From Archivesica marissinica (lineage: Eukaryota > Mollusca > Bivalvia > Venerida > Vesicomyidae), in the NCBI GenBank assembly GCA_014843695.1, contig CM026398.1, positions 15,297,391 to 15,361,390 on the forward strand: a DNA stretch of 64,000 nt. The letters are read 5' to 3'. The number at the start of each line of letters is the position of its first letter. Position 1 is the stretch's first letter. Shown piece by piece: positions 46,068 through 57,050 of the stretch. Below the pieces are notes generated by a model. It was not told the origin of the DNA. It did not search any database and saw only the letters and a list, made by a program, of their open reading frames with translations. The position numbers and the translations under genes were made by a program.

Positions 46068-46310
46068 ACGGATCTGTAGTCCAGTGGTAACACGCTGGAC
46101 TGGTAATCCATGGATGGCAGGTTCGATCACCCGTCTGACTAATAAAATTAACAGTCTTTCAGTTGGGACATTAAACCAAGGTCTCGTGTCGGTGCTTTAC
46201 ACCGTGCACGTAAAAGAACCAGAGGAGACTCTGGAATGGGTCTCTGTCTGTATCATTGCACTATCCTCCAAAAATCTAAAATGTAAATCTAAACGTAAAG
46301 CACAAAAGCA
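46068..46310 (+). mobile_element. SINE-B, 3' truncated
   Basis: Head cggatctgtagtccagtggt, loop CTGGTAA, B-box caggttcgatcacc, body to ccaaaaatctaaaatg; the end is rearranged. Confidence 0.75.
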
Positions 46311-46369
46311 GAATCTTGTATTAATCCAGTTCTGGGCATTAGTGAATTTCCATGGGTAAGATAAATTGA

Positions 46370-46620
46370 AATCGAATCTTGAGGCATATGTTATGCACTA
46401 CATGGGTTGCAATGAATATTCATGGAAAAGAAATTCTGGAATCTTATTTTGAGGCATATATTATGCACTACATGGGTTGCAATGAATATTCATGGAACAG
46501 AAATTCTGGAATCTTATTTTAAATCGTATTTTATGCTCCGTCTTCACCGCAATGAAAATCAATGGAAAATGAAACATTGAAATATTAGTTTGAAGCATAT
46601 TTTATGCTACCTCATCATAA
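46370..46620. repeat. About 70-bp degenerate tandem repeat, three copies
   Basis: gaggcatatgttatgcacta, catgggttgcaatgaatatt and agaaattctggaatcttatt recur at 46381, 46451 and, decayed, from about 46520. Confidence 0.75.
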
Positions 46621-46733
46621 ATGTACACCCATTGTTGTGTGTAATAAGTTAATAACGTATGTAGTATGTCTCTGGATATGTCATCGTAGTCATCCTAGGC
46701 ATGTACACCTACTACCCACTCAGAAATCTTGAA

Positions 46734-46966
46734 GTCGTGATAGCGCAGTGGATGTGCCTTCGCTTCAGGTACGAAAGGTCTGGAGTTTGAGCCCCGCTGG
46801 AGACATTACGATTGTGCCCTTAGGCAAGGCATTTAAATTCCACGTTGCCTTTTCTCTCTCCCTCGTGGCAATGGATTCCACAGAAATGAGGTCTCGAGAG
46901 TGATTAATATAAGTTGTAATAACTTGTTTCGCAATCGAGCTAAAATAAATTTGTATAAACTAAGCT
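46734..46966 (+). mobile_element. SINE-A, full length, target duplication
   Basis: gtcgtgatagcgcagtggat head, B-box gagtttgagccccgc, tail ctaaaataaatttgtataaa. Duplication AAATCTTGAA at 46724-46733 and 46967-46976. Confidence 0.87.
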
Positions 46967-47016
46967 AAATCTTGAAATGGTTTTTGTTTTTTTCACAAAA
47001 AATCATGTTTAAAACT

Positions 47017-47606
47017 TTAAAGCAGCACCACATCGTAATAAAGGATGTTTTGGGTAAAATATAAATACTAATGTGTGTTTGTTTACAAAAATCGAAATAG
47101 TCGCTCAGAAACGATAAAATTCCAATAAATTTAAACCGTCGTATACGCGAATTTGTTTATCAACACACGAAATATAAACACGCACAGCGCGCATGCGTGA
47201 AACAACAGAGGATGTAGAAAACAATGTATATATTTTATATTATGTATCTTCCTCTAATGTCGAACCCCTTGCGGGGATGTAGAAATGTCCCTAAAAGACT
47301 TAGCTAACAGAGGTATGAATCAACATATCAAGTAATTTAATTAAAAAAAGACAACGTGGGACAAATGGGGACGATGCATTCCGAATGTAAACAAGTGCAG
47401 ACGAGGCGTTCCGGTTGTAAACAAGTGCGTGACCGATCGACTCGGAAAGTTCTACTTTCGGTTTCTAGTTTGTTTTATCGCAAAAAAACACTGTTTACCA
47501 AATGAACATAAGCATACAAAGTATAATGTGTAGCAGCATTGCTACCCATACGTAAAAATTGAAATTTTCAAATATCTTTTATTTCATACGATATAATGTT
47601 GCTGTA
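47017..47606 (+). mobile_element. Diverged MITE related to M3
   Basis: Starts TTAAAGCAGCACCACATCGT and ends near gatataatgttgctgtaaa. Shares cgtcgtatacgcgaatttgt with M3 but is otherwise diverged. Confidence 0.45.
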
Positions 47607-47639
47607 AACATTAAAATGCTGAATAAATGAGTAGGAATG

Positions 47640-47845
47640 TGCAAAGAACATATATGCAGATCAGCTGCGATGTAACATTGCTGTCTGATCAGGATCTATG
47701 TTGTTTGCTAGTGTGCCAAATGGTTTATCTCCACTGAATAGCATAGAGCCTGAACAGACAGCAAGTTCTGTGCACATTTTGTGCCATCAGATCTGGCTCT
47801 ATACTGTTTGCAAAAACAAATATACTCATTTCCAGCACAGTAAGG
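47640..47845. mobile_element. Hairpin MITE family Q, diverged copy
   Basis: gcagatcagctgcgatgtaa and cattgctgtctgatcaggat form a hairpin; agatctggctctatactgtt resembles the next element. Confidence 0.5.
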
Positions 47846-47847
47846 GT

Positions 47848-48072
47848 TAATTCTGGATACATTTAAAGGCTTTTGCAAACAACATAGATCCAGATCAGCC
47901 GCAGCGTGACGCTGCGTGCTGATCAGGATCTATGTTGTTTGCTACATAGTCAAGTGTCTTAGCAAGATCATCTGAATAGCAAACAGCATAGAGCCATCAG
48001 ATGGCACATTCCATGGGGGCTGATCTGGCTCTATGTTCTTTACAAATACTGTTTGAACGGTATCCAGAATCA
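47848..48072. mobile_element. Hairpin MITE family Q
   Basis: Inverted ends ATTCTGGATAC (47850-47860) and GTATCCAGAAT (48060-48070). At 47875-47942 is a near-perfect inverted repeat, arms gcaaacaacatagatcc..., with two to three mismatches over about 33 bp and almost no loop. Confidence 0.6.
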
Positions 48073-48197
48073 AATGGGTTATGTGATACGTTTTTATACC
48101 TTTTTTTAATTTAGTATTATCTTGATAAATAAACTTGAAAATATACTCATAGTTTTTGCAAAAAAATTTAATGTAAACTTTTAGTTTAAACTTGATT

Positions 48198-48459
48198 TAT
48201 TTTACGATTGTGAAGCAAGTTCTAACAACTTATATTAATCACTCTTGTTGGCGCGGATGAAAGCATAAATGTGGTCATTCACGTGGGAGGTAACCGGAGT
48301 ACCCGGAGAAAACCCACCTGTCCGATCTGGCGACCACCGTACCATCTCACAGACCGGGAAGCCAGATCGGCGAATGACCACATTTATGCTTTCATCCGCG
48401 CCAACAAGAGTGATTAATATAAGTTGTTAAAACTTGCTTCGCAATCGTTGTAAAATAAA
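48198..48459. mobile_element. Inverted pair of SINE-F 3' ends forming a long palindrome
   Basis: Left arm (48198-48281) is a SINE-F tail in reverse; right arm (48372-48459) is a forward one. Both include gaatgaccacatttatgctt (or its complement) and the ataagttgtt tail; about 90 bp of SINE-F body (ggagtacccggagaaaaccc) separate them. Confidence 0.75.
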
Positions 48460-48465
48460 TAAACT

Positions 48466-48706
48466 TTAACCCTTTCAACACCACAGACCTCTATATAGGC
48501 TTACAAAAAGTGTAGATCCAGATGAGCCGGCTCGTGACGAGCCGTCTCATCAGGATCTGCACTTTTTGCCAGTAGTATTACTAATTTTAGACAAAATTAC
48601 CCATCTTGATAAATGAACTGGTCCAAATGTAATTTTCTTATTCATTTATTGGTCTAAGAATATCATGGACCAGTCCATGTCAGTTACTTGGTGTTGAAAG
48701 AGTTAA
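48466..48706 (-). mobile_element. MITE M1, minus strand, intact
   Basis: TTAACCCTTTCAACACCA on the left, TTGGTGTTGAAAGAGTTAA on the right, palindromic core ggctcgtgacgagccg. Confidence 0.83.
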
Positions 48707-49099
48707 ACTAAAATATAAGCATGATAAGTCTCCGAGGTTATAACACTAATCAGATCTCAAATTCTATGTCAAGTGATATGATTGGTTTGAATCTGAGATT
48801 TTCACTCTGTTTCAGCGAATAAGAATGCTTCACTTATGCACCATTGATGTGATTGGTTGATCCTAAAAGTTTCAATCTGCTTCAACCACTTAGAATGTTT
48901 CACTCCTGCTCCAGTAATTTGATTGGTTGAAGTTGAGATGTTTACTCGTCTGCAACCAATCAGACAGTTTGAGACTGAAGTTTCACATTGCATAAATATT
49001 TTATAAGGTCAAGACCTGGCCTGGAGGTATAAAACATTGTTCATGTCTCCAAGCCAAGCTCAAGTGATATGTTTTGTTGAATCTGCTGATGTGGCACTT
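48707..49099. other. Unassigned; internal short similarity
   Basis: The phrases gtgatatgattggttga..., gatgtgattggttgatcc and taatttgattggttgaag suggest three decayed copies of a repeat of about 65 bp at 48770-48960. Confidence 0.45.
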
Positions 49100-49480
49100 G
49101 GCTGCAACCAATGGGAGATAATTGGTGAGTTACTGCCCCTGAATACTCTTTTATGGAGGCTAGATCTTTGTAATTGGTTTCCTCGGATTTTATCATGGTT
49201 TCCTTTGTTCCTTTGCACCACATTTTATCAATTTTCACCCGTTTTCTGATCTTATTTTTATTAAGTTATTAAATATCGACATATCGTATCCAATGGATAC
49301 GGTATGTAAAAAAATACTGTAAAAATTATTTTCAATTAATGAACATGATTTTGAGATAAATTACATTTGTCATTACCTCAACAAACATCTGGTTTAGGAA
49401 ACAACGGTAAAAACAAAGGATCCAACTAAAAGGACCAATATACTTTTCGGGATTATCAGACTTTACCTGCAATGACTACC
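49100..49480 (+). repeat. Uncharacterised dispersed repeat, copy 2
   Basis: Matches 28275-28640 in order (gttactgcccctgaatactc, tttcctttgttcctttgcac, cggtaaaaacaaaggatcca, aactaaaaggacc). Confidence 0.5.
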
Positions 49481-49510
49481 TAAGAATTATTAGGGAGCAT
49501 GTGTGGGAAC

Positions 49511-49801
49511 GGACAGATCTGTAGTCCAGTGGTAGCACGCTGGACTGGTAATCCAGGGATCGCAGGTTCGATCCCCAGTCTGACCCTAATAAAATTAACA
49601 GTCTTTCAGATGGGACGTTAAACCGAGGTCTCGTGTCGGTGCTTTACACCGTGCACGTAAAAGAACCAGAGGAGATTCTGGAATTGGTCTCTGTCTGTAT
49701 CATTGCACTATCCTCCAAAATCTAAAATAACTAATCTCTTCAGGAGGCGTCGCTCATATGGGCAACCGGTAGCGACAATAAATAAACGTAAAACACACAC
49801 A
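49511..49801 (+). mobile_element. SINE-B, full length
   Basis: Best copy: cagatctgtagtccagtggt, ctggactggtaatccag, B-box caggttcgatccccag, full body, and tail aataaacgtaaaacacac. An intact A- and B-box makes it the copy most likely to be transcribed by RNA polymerase III. Confidence 0.85.
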
Positions 49802-50414
49802 CGGAGCATGTGTTTGAGATTTGAAGGAAGATTTGTAACCTAGGCTACCAAGAGATAAGGACTTGTAGAATAACTGTGTAAACTAATGTAGTTGTGCATT
49901 TGTTCCATAGAACATCATTTTATGAAAACTGCAATATATACATGTATTATTACTTAGATATGTTAACTTTTTCCCGTGTGGATGTATGGGCTGGTATCCT
50001 GCATAGTTAACTAGTAATTATAAAACTATTATTATTCGGATATGGGAACCAGCCAATATAATATATCTTATTACTTAGATAGGAATTTACCCTATTTTGT
50101 TACCGTTATTTGCCTACTACAATACTGTCTACTATCCAGGTTGATACGCTGTGTTTTCCAGTCTGGTATTACGTTTGCTGGTTTGGTACGGACTCGTGAC
50201 AGAAAAAACTGTATCATAACTAGTTCCTGACACTCGGTGCTAGTTTGTTTACTTCCCGTAACATCACGTGTCAAATTTGACAAATAACATGTTTGTAGTT
50301 TCGTGGTAATATTTCAATAGTTTTCGTTGCTCTAATTCAGTAATTGTGTTTTTGTTCCTGATAAATGGATAACGGAGATTTTGATTATTAAATGTTAAAA
50401 CTCATATCAAAGTA
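49802..50414. other. Unassigned sequence
   Basis: No gene or repeat recognised; short frames at 50042-50283 lack any domain. Confidence 0.35.
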
Positions 50415-50672
50415 ATAAAGACGTTATTATATGGCTAGTTTCATATCAGCCTAGGTATCGACACTCGGTAGCTTGATATTCTGTCTTAGGCCGATATCTT
50501 ATGCCAATATCAAGTTACCAATGGTCAGTAGCTAGGCTGATATCAAATAGCCACATAATAACCTCTAAATATTGTTTACGATTAACCCATGTTTATATAA
50601 ATATGGCTGATATCAAATAGCCACATAATAACCTCTAAATATTGTTTACGATTAACCCATGTTTATATATAG
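50415..50672. mobile_element. MITE-like element with an ATAACCTC end duplicated
   Basis: gttattatatggctagtttc near 50424 is inverted relative to gatatcaaatagccacataa at 50540. The latter, with the following 40 bp, is directly repeated 70 bp downstream (50605-50672). Confidence 0.5.
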
Positions 50673-50878
50673 ATTGACAAGCATATGATTTATATGTACT
50701 AAATAGTGGAAAGATATTTTTATAACATTCTATGAGACACCGATATAATGAGGCAGCTCGCACTTTTATTTCTTTTAGTGTAATTAATATATTTTGGCAC
50801 ATAATTTACTATTTGCATATATTCCAAAGTGTCCTTTATAACCATGGAAAACAAACACTTACAGTTTATGTAAAGTGT

Positions 50879-51030
50879 AAGTCGTGATAGGGCAGTGGTA
50901 GCGTAGCGCATTCGCTGCAGGAGCGAGAGGCCCGGAGTTCACACCCAGCTTTAGCCACGATAGAGCTCTTTGGCAAGGATCTTAATTCCAGATTGCCTGC
51001 CTCTTTCTGGGTGGGTTACATCTGGATTGA
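50879..51030 (+). mobile_element. SINE-A-like head, diverged
   Basis: gtcgtgatagggcagtggta and gcattcgctgcaggagcgag (an anticodon-arm-like hairpin), then tttggcaaggatcttaattc. The tail is absent. Confidence 0.55.
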
Positions 51031-51109
51031 TGTTCAAGAATATTAATAAGGGACCTGCCAGTCGTAATCAGAATTGTTTGCGCGGCAGTATAACATAGAA
51101 ATAGTTGGT

Positions 51110-51207
51110 GTTATGATAGGGAGAAGTGGGCCCCCCAGAGGGCGAAGTCAGGGTTCCTAGGGGGACAATTTCGCCCACATCGCCCTCTAGAATGATCCCT
51201 GAGTTAT
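51110..51207 (-). mobile_element. hAT-like MITE H1 terminal fragment
   Basis: gggagaagtgggccccccag, gggcgaagtcagggttccta and cgccctctagaatgatccct are the complement of the H1 left end; the interior is deleted. Confidence 0.6.
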
Positions 51208-51299
51208 CATTAAAAGGGGGATTTATTGTGTACATAATTATTTGTAGTAAATTATGTTATATAATGCCGAATAAATATGTTTAATCCAAAGGGGGATTG

Positions 51300-51530
51300 G
51301 TTTAGTTTATACAAATTTATTTTAGCTCCATTGCAAAACAAGTTCTTACAACTTAATCACTCTCGAGACCTCATTCCTGATGGAATCCATCGCCACCCAC
51401 GAGGGAGAGAGAAGAGGCAACGTGGAATTTAAATGCCTTGCCTAAGGGCACAACCGTAACGGCTCTAGCGGTGTGTGAACTCCGGGGTCTGTCGCTCCTG
51501 AAGCGAACGCGCTATCGTGACTTCCACAAA
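51300..51530 (-). mobile_element. SINE-A, minus strand, full length
   Basis: Tail agtttatacaaatttatttt to head cgctatcgtgacttcc. Flanks GGGGATTG at about 51292 and 51532 are the target duplication. Confidence 0.85.
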
Positions 51531-51604
51531 TGGGGATTGAGAGCCATTTCTAATTATATTCCATTTAATGAAGTTGTATAATGTCCAACACAGCAAATTA
51601 TCAA

Positions 51605-51740
51605 AATTGAACAAAGTACTGGTTAACCGCTGGAGCCTGCCCAGGAAAGGTGTTGTTAGGTAAACTGCCCGCCGGCGATATAGCCCAAAATGGTGCTGAT
51701 GCAGGCGTAAAACCCGAAATATAGCATAAATATAACAACA
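51605..51740 (+). mobile_element. SINE-C 3' half
   Basis: agtactggttaaccgctgga to cgaaatatagcataaatataac; no tRNA-like head. Confidence 0.75.
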
Positions 51741-52260
51741 AAATGTGTGGAGGCAGCCATTTCTGGTACCGATGACATCAGTGGGCGGTGTTATAATATA
51801 TATGTACTATGTATAGATTAGTTTTAGTATCATTTTTAAGGAGAAAATACTACATAATCTTTATACAAATATTTTCATTCCATACATGACATTTGTTAAT
51901 AAGACACATTTTCTATAATGTTTATGACCCCACCCACCTCTAGCCTTGTTCATATGCCTGTCTTCTGCCCAAGATCGAGTATTTTACATATGCATTTATT
52001 AACTGTAATTGTCAACCAATCATTTTGAAACCTGGCCACATTCAATATCACATTAATTTACAAAAAAGTACTAGATTTTTTTAAACTTTATTTATCTCCC
52101 CCTGGTTAATCGGGGCGGGGCAATGCATCTATATTAGTATATTAGTCATATCATTTTTTTACGGAAATTTCAAGCACTATCCCAGAAGCAGCCCCAATTC
52201 TCGTAATGCCCGGATAATAACAACGTTACAGGAGACCTTGGTCCATAGTCCCAAATTGAA
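51741..52260. other. Unassigned sequence
   Basis: No gene recognised; a SINE-B-like phrase (ggtccatagtcccaaattga) occurs near 52240. Confidence 0.35.
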
Positions 52261-52263
52261 GAC

Positions 52264-53162
52264 TGTTAACCCTTTCCTTCATAGAGATTTAGATTAATAT
52301 AGTCCGCCTCTGTGGTCGAGTGGTTAAGGTCGCTGACTTGTATACCACTGTAACCTATCATCACTGATGGTCTCGGGTTCGAGCCCCGCTCAGGACGTGT
52401 CTCATTTATATGAAAAAGTTGGCAGTTTCTTACGGAGGTTGGTGCACCCAAGTACTGGTTAACCGCTGGAGCCTTCCCAGGAATGGTGTTGTTAGGTAAA
52501 CTGCCCGCCAGCGATATAGCCCAAAATGGTGCTGATGCAGGCGTAAAACCCGAAATATAATATAAGATTAATATACTATTATATCTCCATACAAACGACA
52601 GCCATTTAGCTATCATGCAGTGGATAAGTAGTTGCCATATCTATCCCACCTCCATAGATATTACTGGGACTACATGAGATTCTGGCCTTTATTAGAGCAT
52701 TGGTTTGGCTACTACATTGTCAATGTATGTCGTATTGGTAATGGTGTCAAAAGGTGCTTCTATGAGGGAAAGGGTTATGTATGTCGTATGGTAATGGCAT
52801 CAAGAGGTGCTTCTATGAGGGAAAGGGTTAATGTATGTCGTATTGGTAATGGCTCAAGAGGTGCTTCTATGAGGGAAAGGGTTAATGTATGTCGTATGGT
52901 AATGGCATCAAGAGGTGCTTCTATGAGGGAAAGGGTTAATGTATGTCGTATTGGTAATGGCATCAAGAGGTGCTTCTATGAGAGAAAGGGTTAATGTATG
53001 TCGTATTGGTAATGGCATCAAGAGGTGCTTCTATGAGGGAAAGGGTTAATGTATGTCGTATTGGTAATGGCATCAAGAGGTGCTTCTATGAGAGAAAGGG
53101 TTAATGTATGTCATATTGGTAATGGTATCAAAAGGTGCTTCTATGAGGGAAAGGGTTAATAT
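52264..53162 (+). mobile_element. MITE M2, both ends present, SINE inserted, right end repeated eight times
   Basis: Left end gttaaccctttccttcatag at 52264; interrupted by SINE-C; then single-copy middle (cgacagccatttagctatca, actgggactacatgagattc), then eight 55-bp copies (about 52722-53158) and a final gggaaagggttaa. Ends TTAACCCTTTCCTTCATAGA and its inverted partner identify the family; this is the key copy for interpreting the other M2 arrays. Confidence 0.85.
52302..52564 (+). mobile_element. SINE-C, full length, inside MITE M2
   Basis: gtccgcctctgtggtcgagt head, B-box gggttcgagccccgc, ataatat tail. Duplication AGATTAATATA at 52291-52301 and 52565-52575 is M2 sequence. Confidence 0.9.
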
Positions 53163-53730
53163 TAATAGGGTTAGACAGGGGATTAGAATGAAAGATTGTG
53201 TGATATAGAAATATTCTACTTGTTTCTGATTAGTTCAGCCGTTAGTTTAAACATTATTTATTTCAGTATTTGTACATGTAATCAAGAAATGAACATTTTA
53301 CATATAATTTAACAGCAGTAGACTGAAAGGGATTAGAATGAAAGACAACTTTTATAGTTCTTCTCCCTAGCAATTGATTGAAATGCAATAGGCAGGAAAA
53401 TAATATATAATATAACAATGAAAATACGTGAAATCTATTCTAGAATTTCAGAAGTTATTGTATTAGTGAGTCAATAGTTTTGGATGTTAAAATGAAAATG
53501 GTTAATATTTAAATGAATATTTGAAGAAAGTTCAAGAACATGACTATCAAATCGGAGCATGAGAAGAAGAGATTAGTATAGAGAAAAGTGGTTGAATAGG
53601 ATCGGTTGTTGTGTCAATAACGACAGCATTCAGACTGGAAACCGCCATGTGAACCTTTGACCTAAACTTCTCTTCACATTTACTGCAAATTATGATTTTC
53701 AATGGAGCTTATGCGCTATAATACATACAT
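53163..53730. other. Unassigned AT-rich sequence
   Basis: No feature recognised. Confidence 0.4.
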
Positions 53731-53965
53731 GTCTCCGTGGCCTAGTAGTTAAGGCGTCCGCCTACGGAGTGGGAGGTCGAAGGTTCGAATCTCGTCAGGG
53801 GTTATTTCTGATATGGCCTGTTGGTGAGCTGCCAGCTAGTTAAATTATGGTTAGCAATTGCCTAGCGCCTGGCCCTACAAGAATAGGATTCGGGAAGTAC
53901 TGATGTTCAGTCAGAAATGGCTGGCCCTTTAAATAGGGGTGACACTATAATAAACAAACACATTA
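53731..53965 (+). mobile_element. SINE-D, tRNA-Arg-like head
   Basis: Head gtctccgtggcctagtagtt, anticodon-like loop CTACGGA (ACG, as in tRNA-Arg) between partly paired arms, B-box aaggttcgaatctc. Body tgagctgccagctagttaaa, tail ggggtgacactataataaac. Tail copy at 16644. Confidence 0.75.
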
Positions 53966-54094
53966 CTTTTACATGTCACTGCTCAGAACACAATTCCGGT
54001 AAATAATTATCAGAATGTAAATTAGAAATGTTGTTATTTTCTACATAGATCATAATGCATAATGACGTAACGTCGCTTTATATTATGACTTGTG

Positions 54095-54210
54095 CAGAAA
54101 TTGAACCTGATTTTGCCCAGAAATTGACCCGATTTTGCCCAGAAATTGACCCGATTTGGCCCAGAAATTGACACGATTTGGTCCAGAAATTGACACGATT
54201 TGGCCCATTA
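54095..54210. repeat. 22-bp tandem repeat, five copies
   Basis: Unit cccagaaattgacccgattt(tg) with gtcc and acacg variants. Confidence 0.85.
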
Positions 54211-54232
54211 ATCAACATTGCGTATTTATGAC

Positions 54233-54418
54233 ATATAGTTAAACCTATGTTAGTGGTCACCTCCATTAAGCAGCCAACCTGTATTAAGCAGCCAGTTTCC
54301 ATATTTCCAATATGTAGTTTTATTAAACATTTGACCTCTATTAAGCAGCCACATGTGCTAAGCAGCCACTTTCTGTGATTCCCTTGGCTGGCTGCTTAAC
54401 ACAGGTTTGATTGTATAT
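54233..54418 (+). mobile_element. Pogo-like MITE P, unexpanded
   Basis: atagttaaacctatgttagt and aacacaggtttgattgtat ends; one copy of the cctccattaagcagccaacc segment, then the shared right half. Serves as the single-copy reference for the arrays at 30462 and 38137. Confidence 0.82.
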
Positions 54419-54568
54419 CTTAAACGAAATGGAATTATGAAAACGGTCATCCCCCCAAATGTTTCCTCTTGTTGTGATAAGTTCTTATAATATGAACAAG
54501 GATTCCGTTCCACGGGTGGATGGGACAGACTTTAGTATGTTTCAGTATAGAGACACTTTTATTGTAAC

Positions 54569-55098
54569 TTAAAGCGACACTACATCAGTGAAACCGCAAA
54601 TTTCTACAAAATGTAACTTCCTAATATATGGTATAATTTTTTCCCAAATATTTGCCTCAAAAACTGAGTATTTCAACTAATAAACAAACATCGCATACGC
54701 GGTTTGTTGACATAATAATGCAAATTGTGTCGACATCCATGCATAATGCAACGCGTGTGTCAGGAATAACACGATTTATGGTGCAGATTTACCATTATAT
54801 CTCACACATGTACCAATGCATATTTATTTGTAGACTAATCTCAGTTAAATTATCTCTAAACGACAGTATCATGCGTTTAGTAATAACTCACATGACAAAC
54901 AAAACGCCAATTCAGGAGCGTAGATGACCATTATATGAAATCCTAATTTCAGTTTTGAAAGCGTGTAGACCACAAAAACACTGTTTATTGATTCAATGTT
55001 AGTGTTCGAAATTATTCGGAACAATTTGTAGTAGCAATGCATTTTTATACGTGAAAAAATGCGTTTATTTGGCTTTCTGCGATGTAATGTCGCTTTAA
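54569..55098 (+). mobile_element. TTAA-flanked MITE M3
   Basis: TTAAAGCGACACTACATC and GATGTAATGTCGCTTTAA ends, TTAA on both sides, 530 bp. Cleanest M3 copy here. Confidence 0.78.
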
Positions 55099-55196
55099 GA
55101 TTTAAATAAAATCAACATTATTATCTCGCCTTAGTTTTATTATTCACATCATGTTGCTTATCTCCGTATCCGTGCCGGAAGAGCTCATAATATTCA

Positions 55197-55277
55197 TCCC
55201 CGTGGCTGAGTGGTTACGGCTGTGGAAAAAAAAATAAAAAATCACTTGCTCCACCACTATAGGTTTGAAATCCACTG
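55197..55277 (+). mobile_element. tRNA-Ser-like SINE head, damaged
   Basis: ccccgtggctgagtggttac and aggtttgaaatccac with an A-rich insertion between; no tail recognised. Confidence 0.4.
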
Positions 55278-55637
55278 GGGGGGGGTCAAAATTATATTAA
55301 TGTGAGGAAGCTATACAGTGGTTCTACCCGGGTGCCCGCCCGTACCCGAAGAACCCAATGTCTTATCTGATATTTATCATTACACATTTCATACACTGGT
55401 TCTAAAACGTGATATTAGTCATTTTAGTATGGTGTAGCGGGGGGATCGAATCCCTCGTATTGCTGCCGATTCGCTAGTGGGGAAGGGTATGGTGGGCACC
55501 CAGTGCTTTATAGGTTGGAGAAGGGTGATGTGGGTCAACATTATCGGGGAGGGGGGGTCAAGTGATACATTACACTGATCCTATTTTTTCCGGAATTGAT
55601 TCAGTCAACCAGTCAACTGCAGCAGCGTATCGATTAT

Positions 55638-55863
55638 TTTGTTGGTTAGTTGGTTGGTTGATTGGTTAGTTGGTTGGTTGGTTGGTTGGTTGGTTGGTTG
55701 GTTGGTTGGTTGGTTGGTTGGTTGGTTGGTTGGTTGGTTGGTTGGTTGGTTGGTTGGTTGGTTGGTTGGTTGGTTGGTTGGTGGTTGGTTGGTTGGTTGG
55801 TTGGTTGGTTGGTTGGTTGGTTGGTTGGTTGGTTGGTTGGTTGGTTGGTTGGTTGGTTGGTTG
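55638..55863. repeat. (GGTT)n microsatellite, about 55 copies
   Basis: Almost perfect; one phase slip (ggtggtt) near 55781 and imperfect units at the left edge. Confidence 0.98.
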
Positions 55864-56149
55864 AATGATTGATTAGGCCTACTGCAAGCATTTTCCGATT
55901 TTCACTACCTGCCCATTGTAGTAATATTGTAGATCTGCCAAAATCAGAAGATTTTAACAATTCAAGGCCCATAACTCAAGTGTTACTAAGACGATCAGGC
56001 TGGTTACCTAACATATGCAAGATATTATGACAATGATAAATGTCACCAAGTGTGAAGAAGATTGGACAATAGTTACTCCAACTTTTGTTACGGACAGACG
56101 GATGCTGACCATTATTACATGTATATCCCCCTAAATGTCCTCGAAATTA

Positions 56150-57050
56150 CGTGGGACAATTAAGTACTGGGGTACCCCCCATGGCTTTCCTTGATCTATC
56201 TAAGTACTTGTGGTACACCATCAGGCCATTCACCCAGCTTAATAAATGAATGTGTTAACCAACATAGACCTTCCCTAAATCTATTGAAGCACTTAGATAC
56301 CCAACCGGGCCCTCCTTTACTCTGTGTATGTAATGGGTATTTCACCAGCTAGTCTAATTAAATACTGAGGTGCCCCACCAGGCCCTTCTCTAGCCTATGG
56401 AAGCAATAGGGTAATCCACCAGGACCTTCCCTAAGTCTATATAAGCATGCGCCCTGGGTTACACCGCAAACAGACGGATCAGTTGTTACACGCTGGACTG
56501 GTAATCCAGGGATCGCAGGTTCGATCTGACCCTAATAAAATTAACAGTGTTTCAGATGGGACTTTAAACCGAGGTCTTGTGTCGGTTCTGTACGCCGTGC
56601 ACGTAAAAGAACCAGAGGAGACTCTGGAATGGGTCTCTGTCTGTATCATTGCACTATCCTCCATAATTCTAAAATGACTAATTTCTTCAGGAGGCGTCGC
56701 TCATATGGGCAACCGGTAGCGACGATAAATAAACGTAAAACACACATACCCCTCCAAGTCATTATAAAAATTGGGGTACACCATCCGACCATTCCCTAGT
56801 ATACTTCAGTATTGGAGTACCACCACCAGGTCCTTGCGTGGTACTTTATAAGTATTGTGGAATCCCCACTAGGCCCTTCCATAGTCTATTAAAGCAACGA
56901 GGTAACCCACTCGGACCTTCCTAAGTATATTTAAGCACCAAACTTCCCCATCAGGCTCTTTCTTAGTCTATTTACGCACTGGTGAATTTCACCAGAACCT
57001 ATCCTAGCGCATTTATGTACTGGTGTTCCCTATCAGGCCATTCCCCAACC
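56150..57050. repeat. Degenerate tandem repeat of about 45 bp, split by SINE-B
   Basis: Phrases of the type caccaggcccttccctagtc + tatttaagcactggggtac recur at irregular spacing on both sides of 56470-56745. Strongly decayed, so older than the other arrays. Confidence 0.6.
56472..56745 (+). mobile_element. SINE-B, full length with damaged B-box
   Basis: cagacggatcagttgttaca head, ctggactggtaatccag arm, gcaggttcgatctgac, full body, aataaacgtaaaacacac tail. Confidence 0.8.

Noticed and set aside
49511..49590. Functional tRNA-Thr gene
   Set aside because: Head has tRNA-like boxes and a GGT loop but continues into the conserved SINE body; the acceptor stem is not paired.
53731..53805. Functional tRNA-Arg(ACG) gene
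   Set aside because: Imperfect anticodon stem and a SINE body attached; another copy of the tail occurs at 16644.
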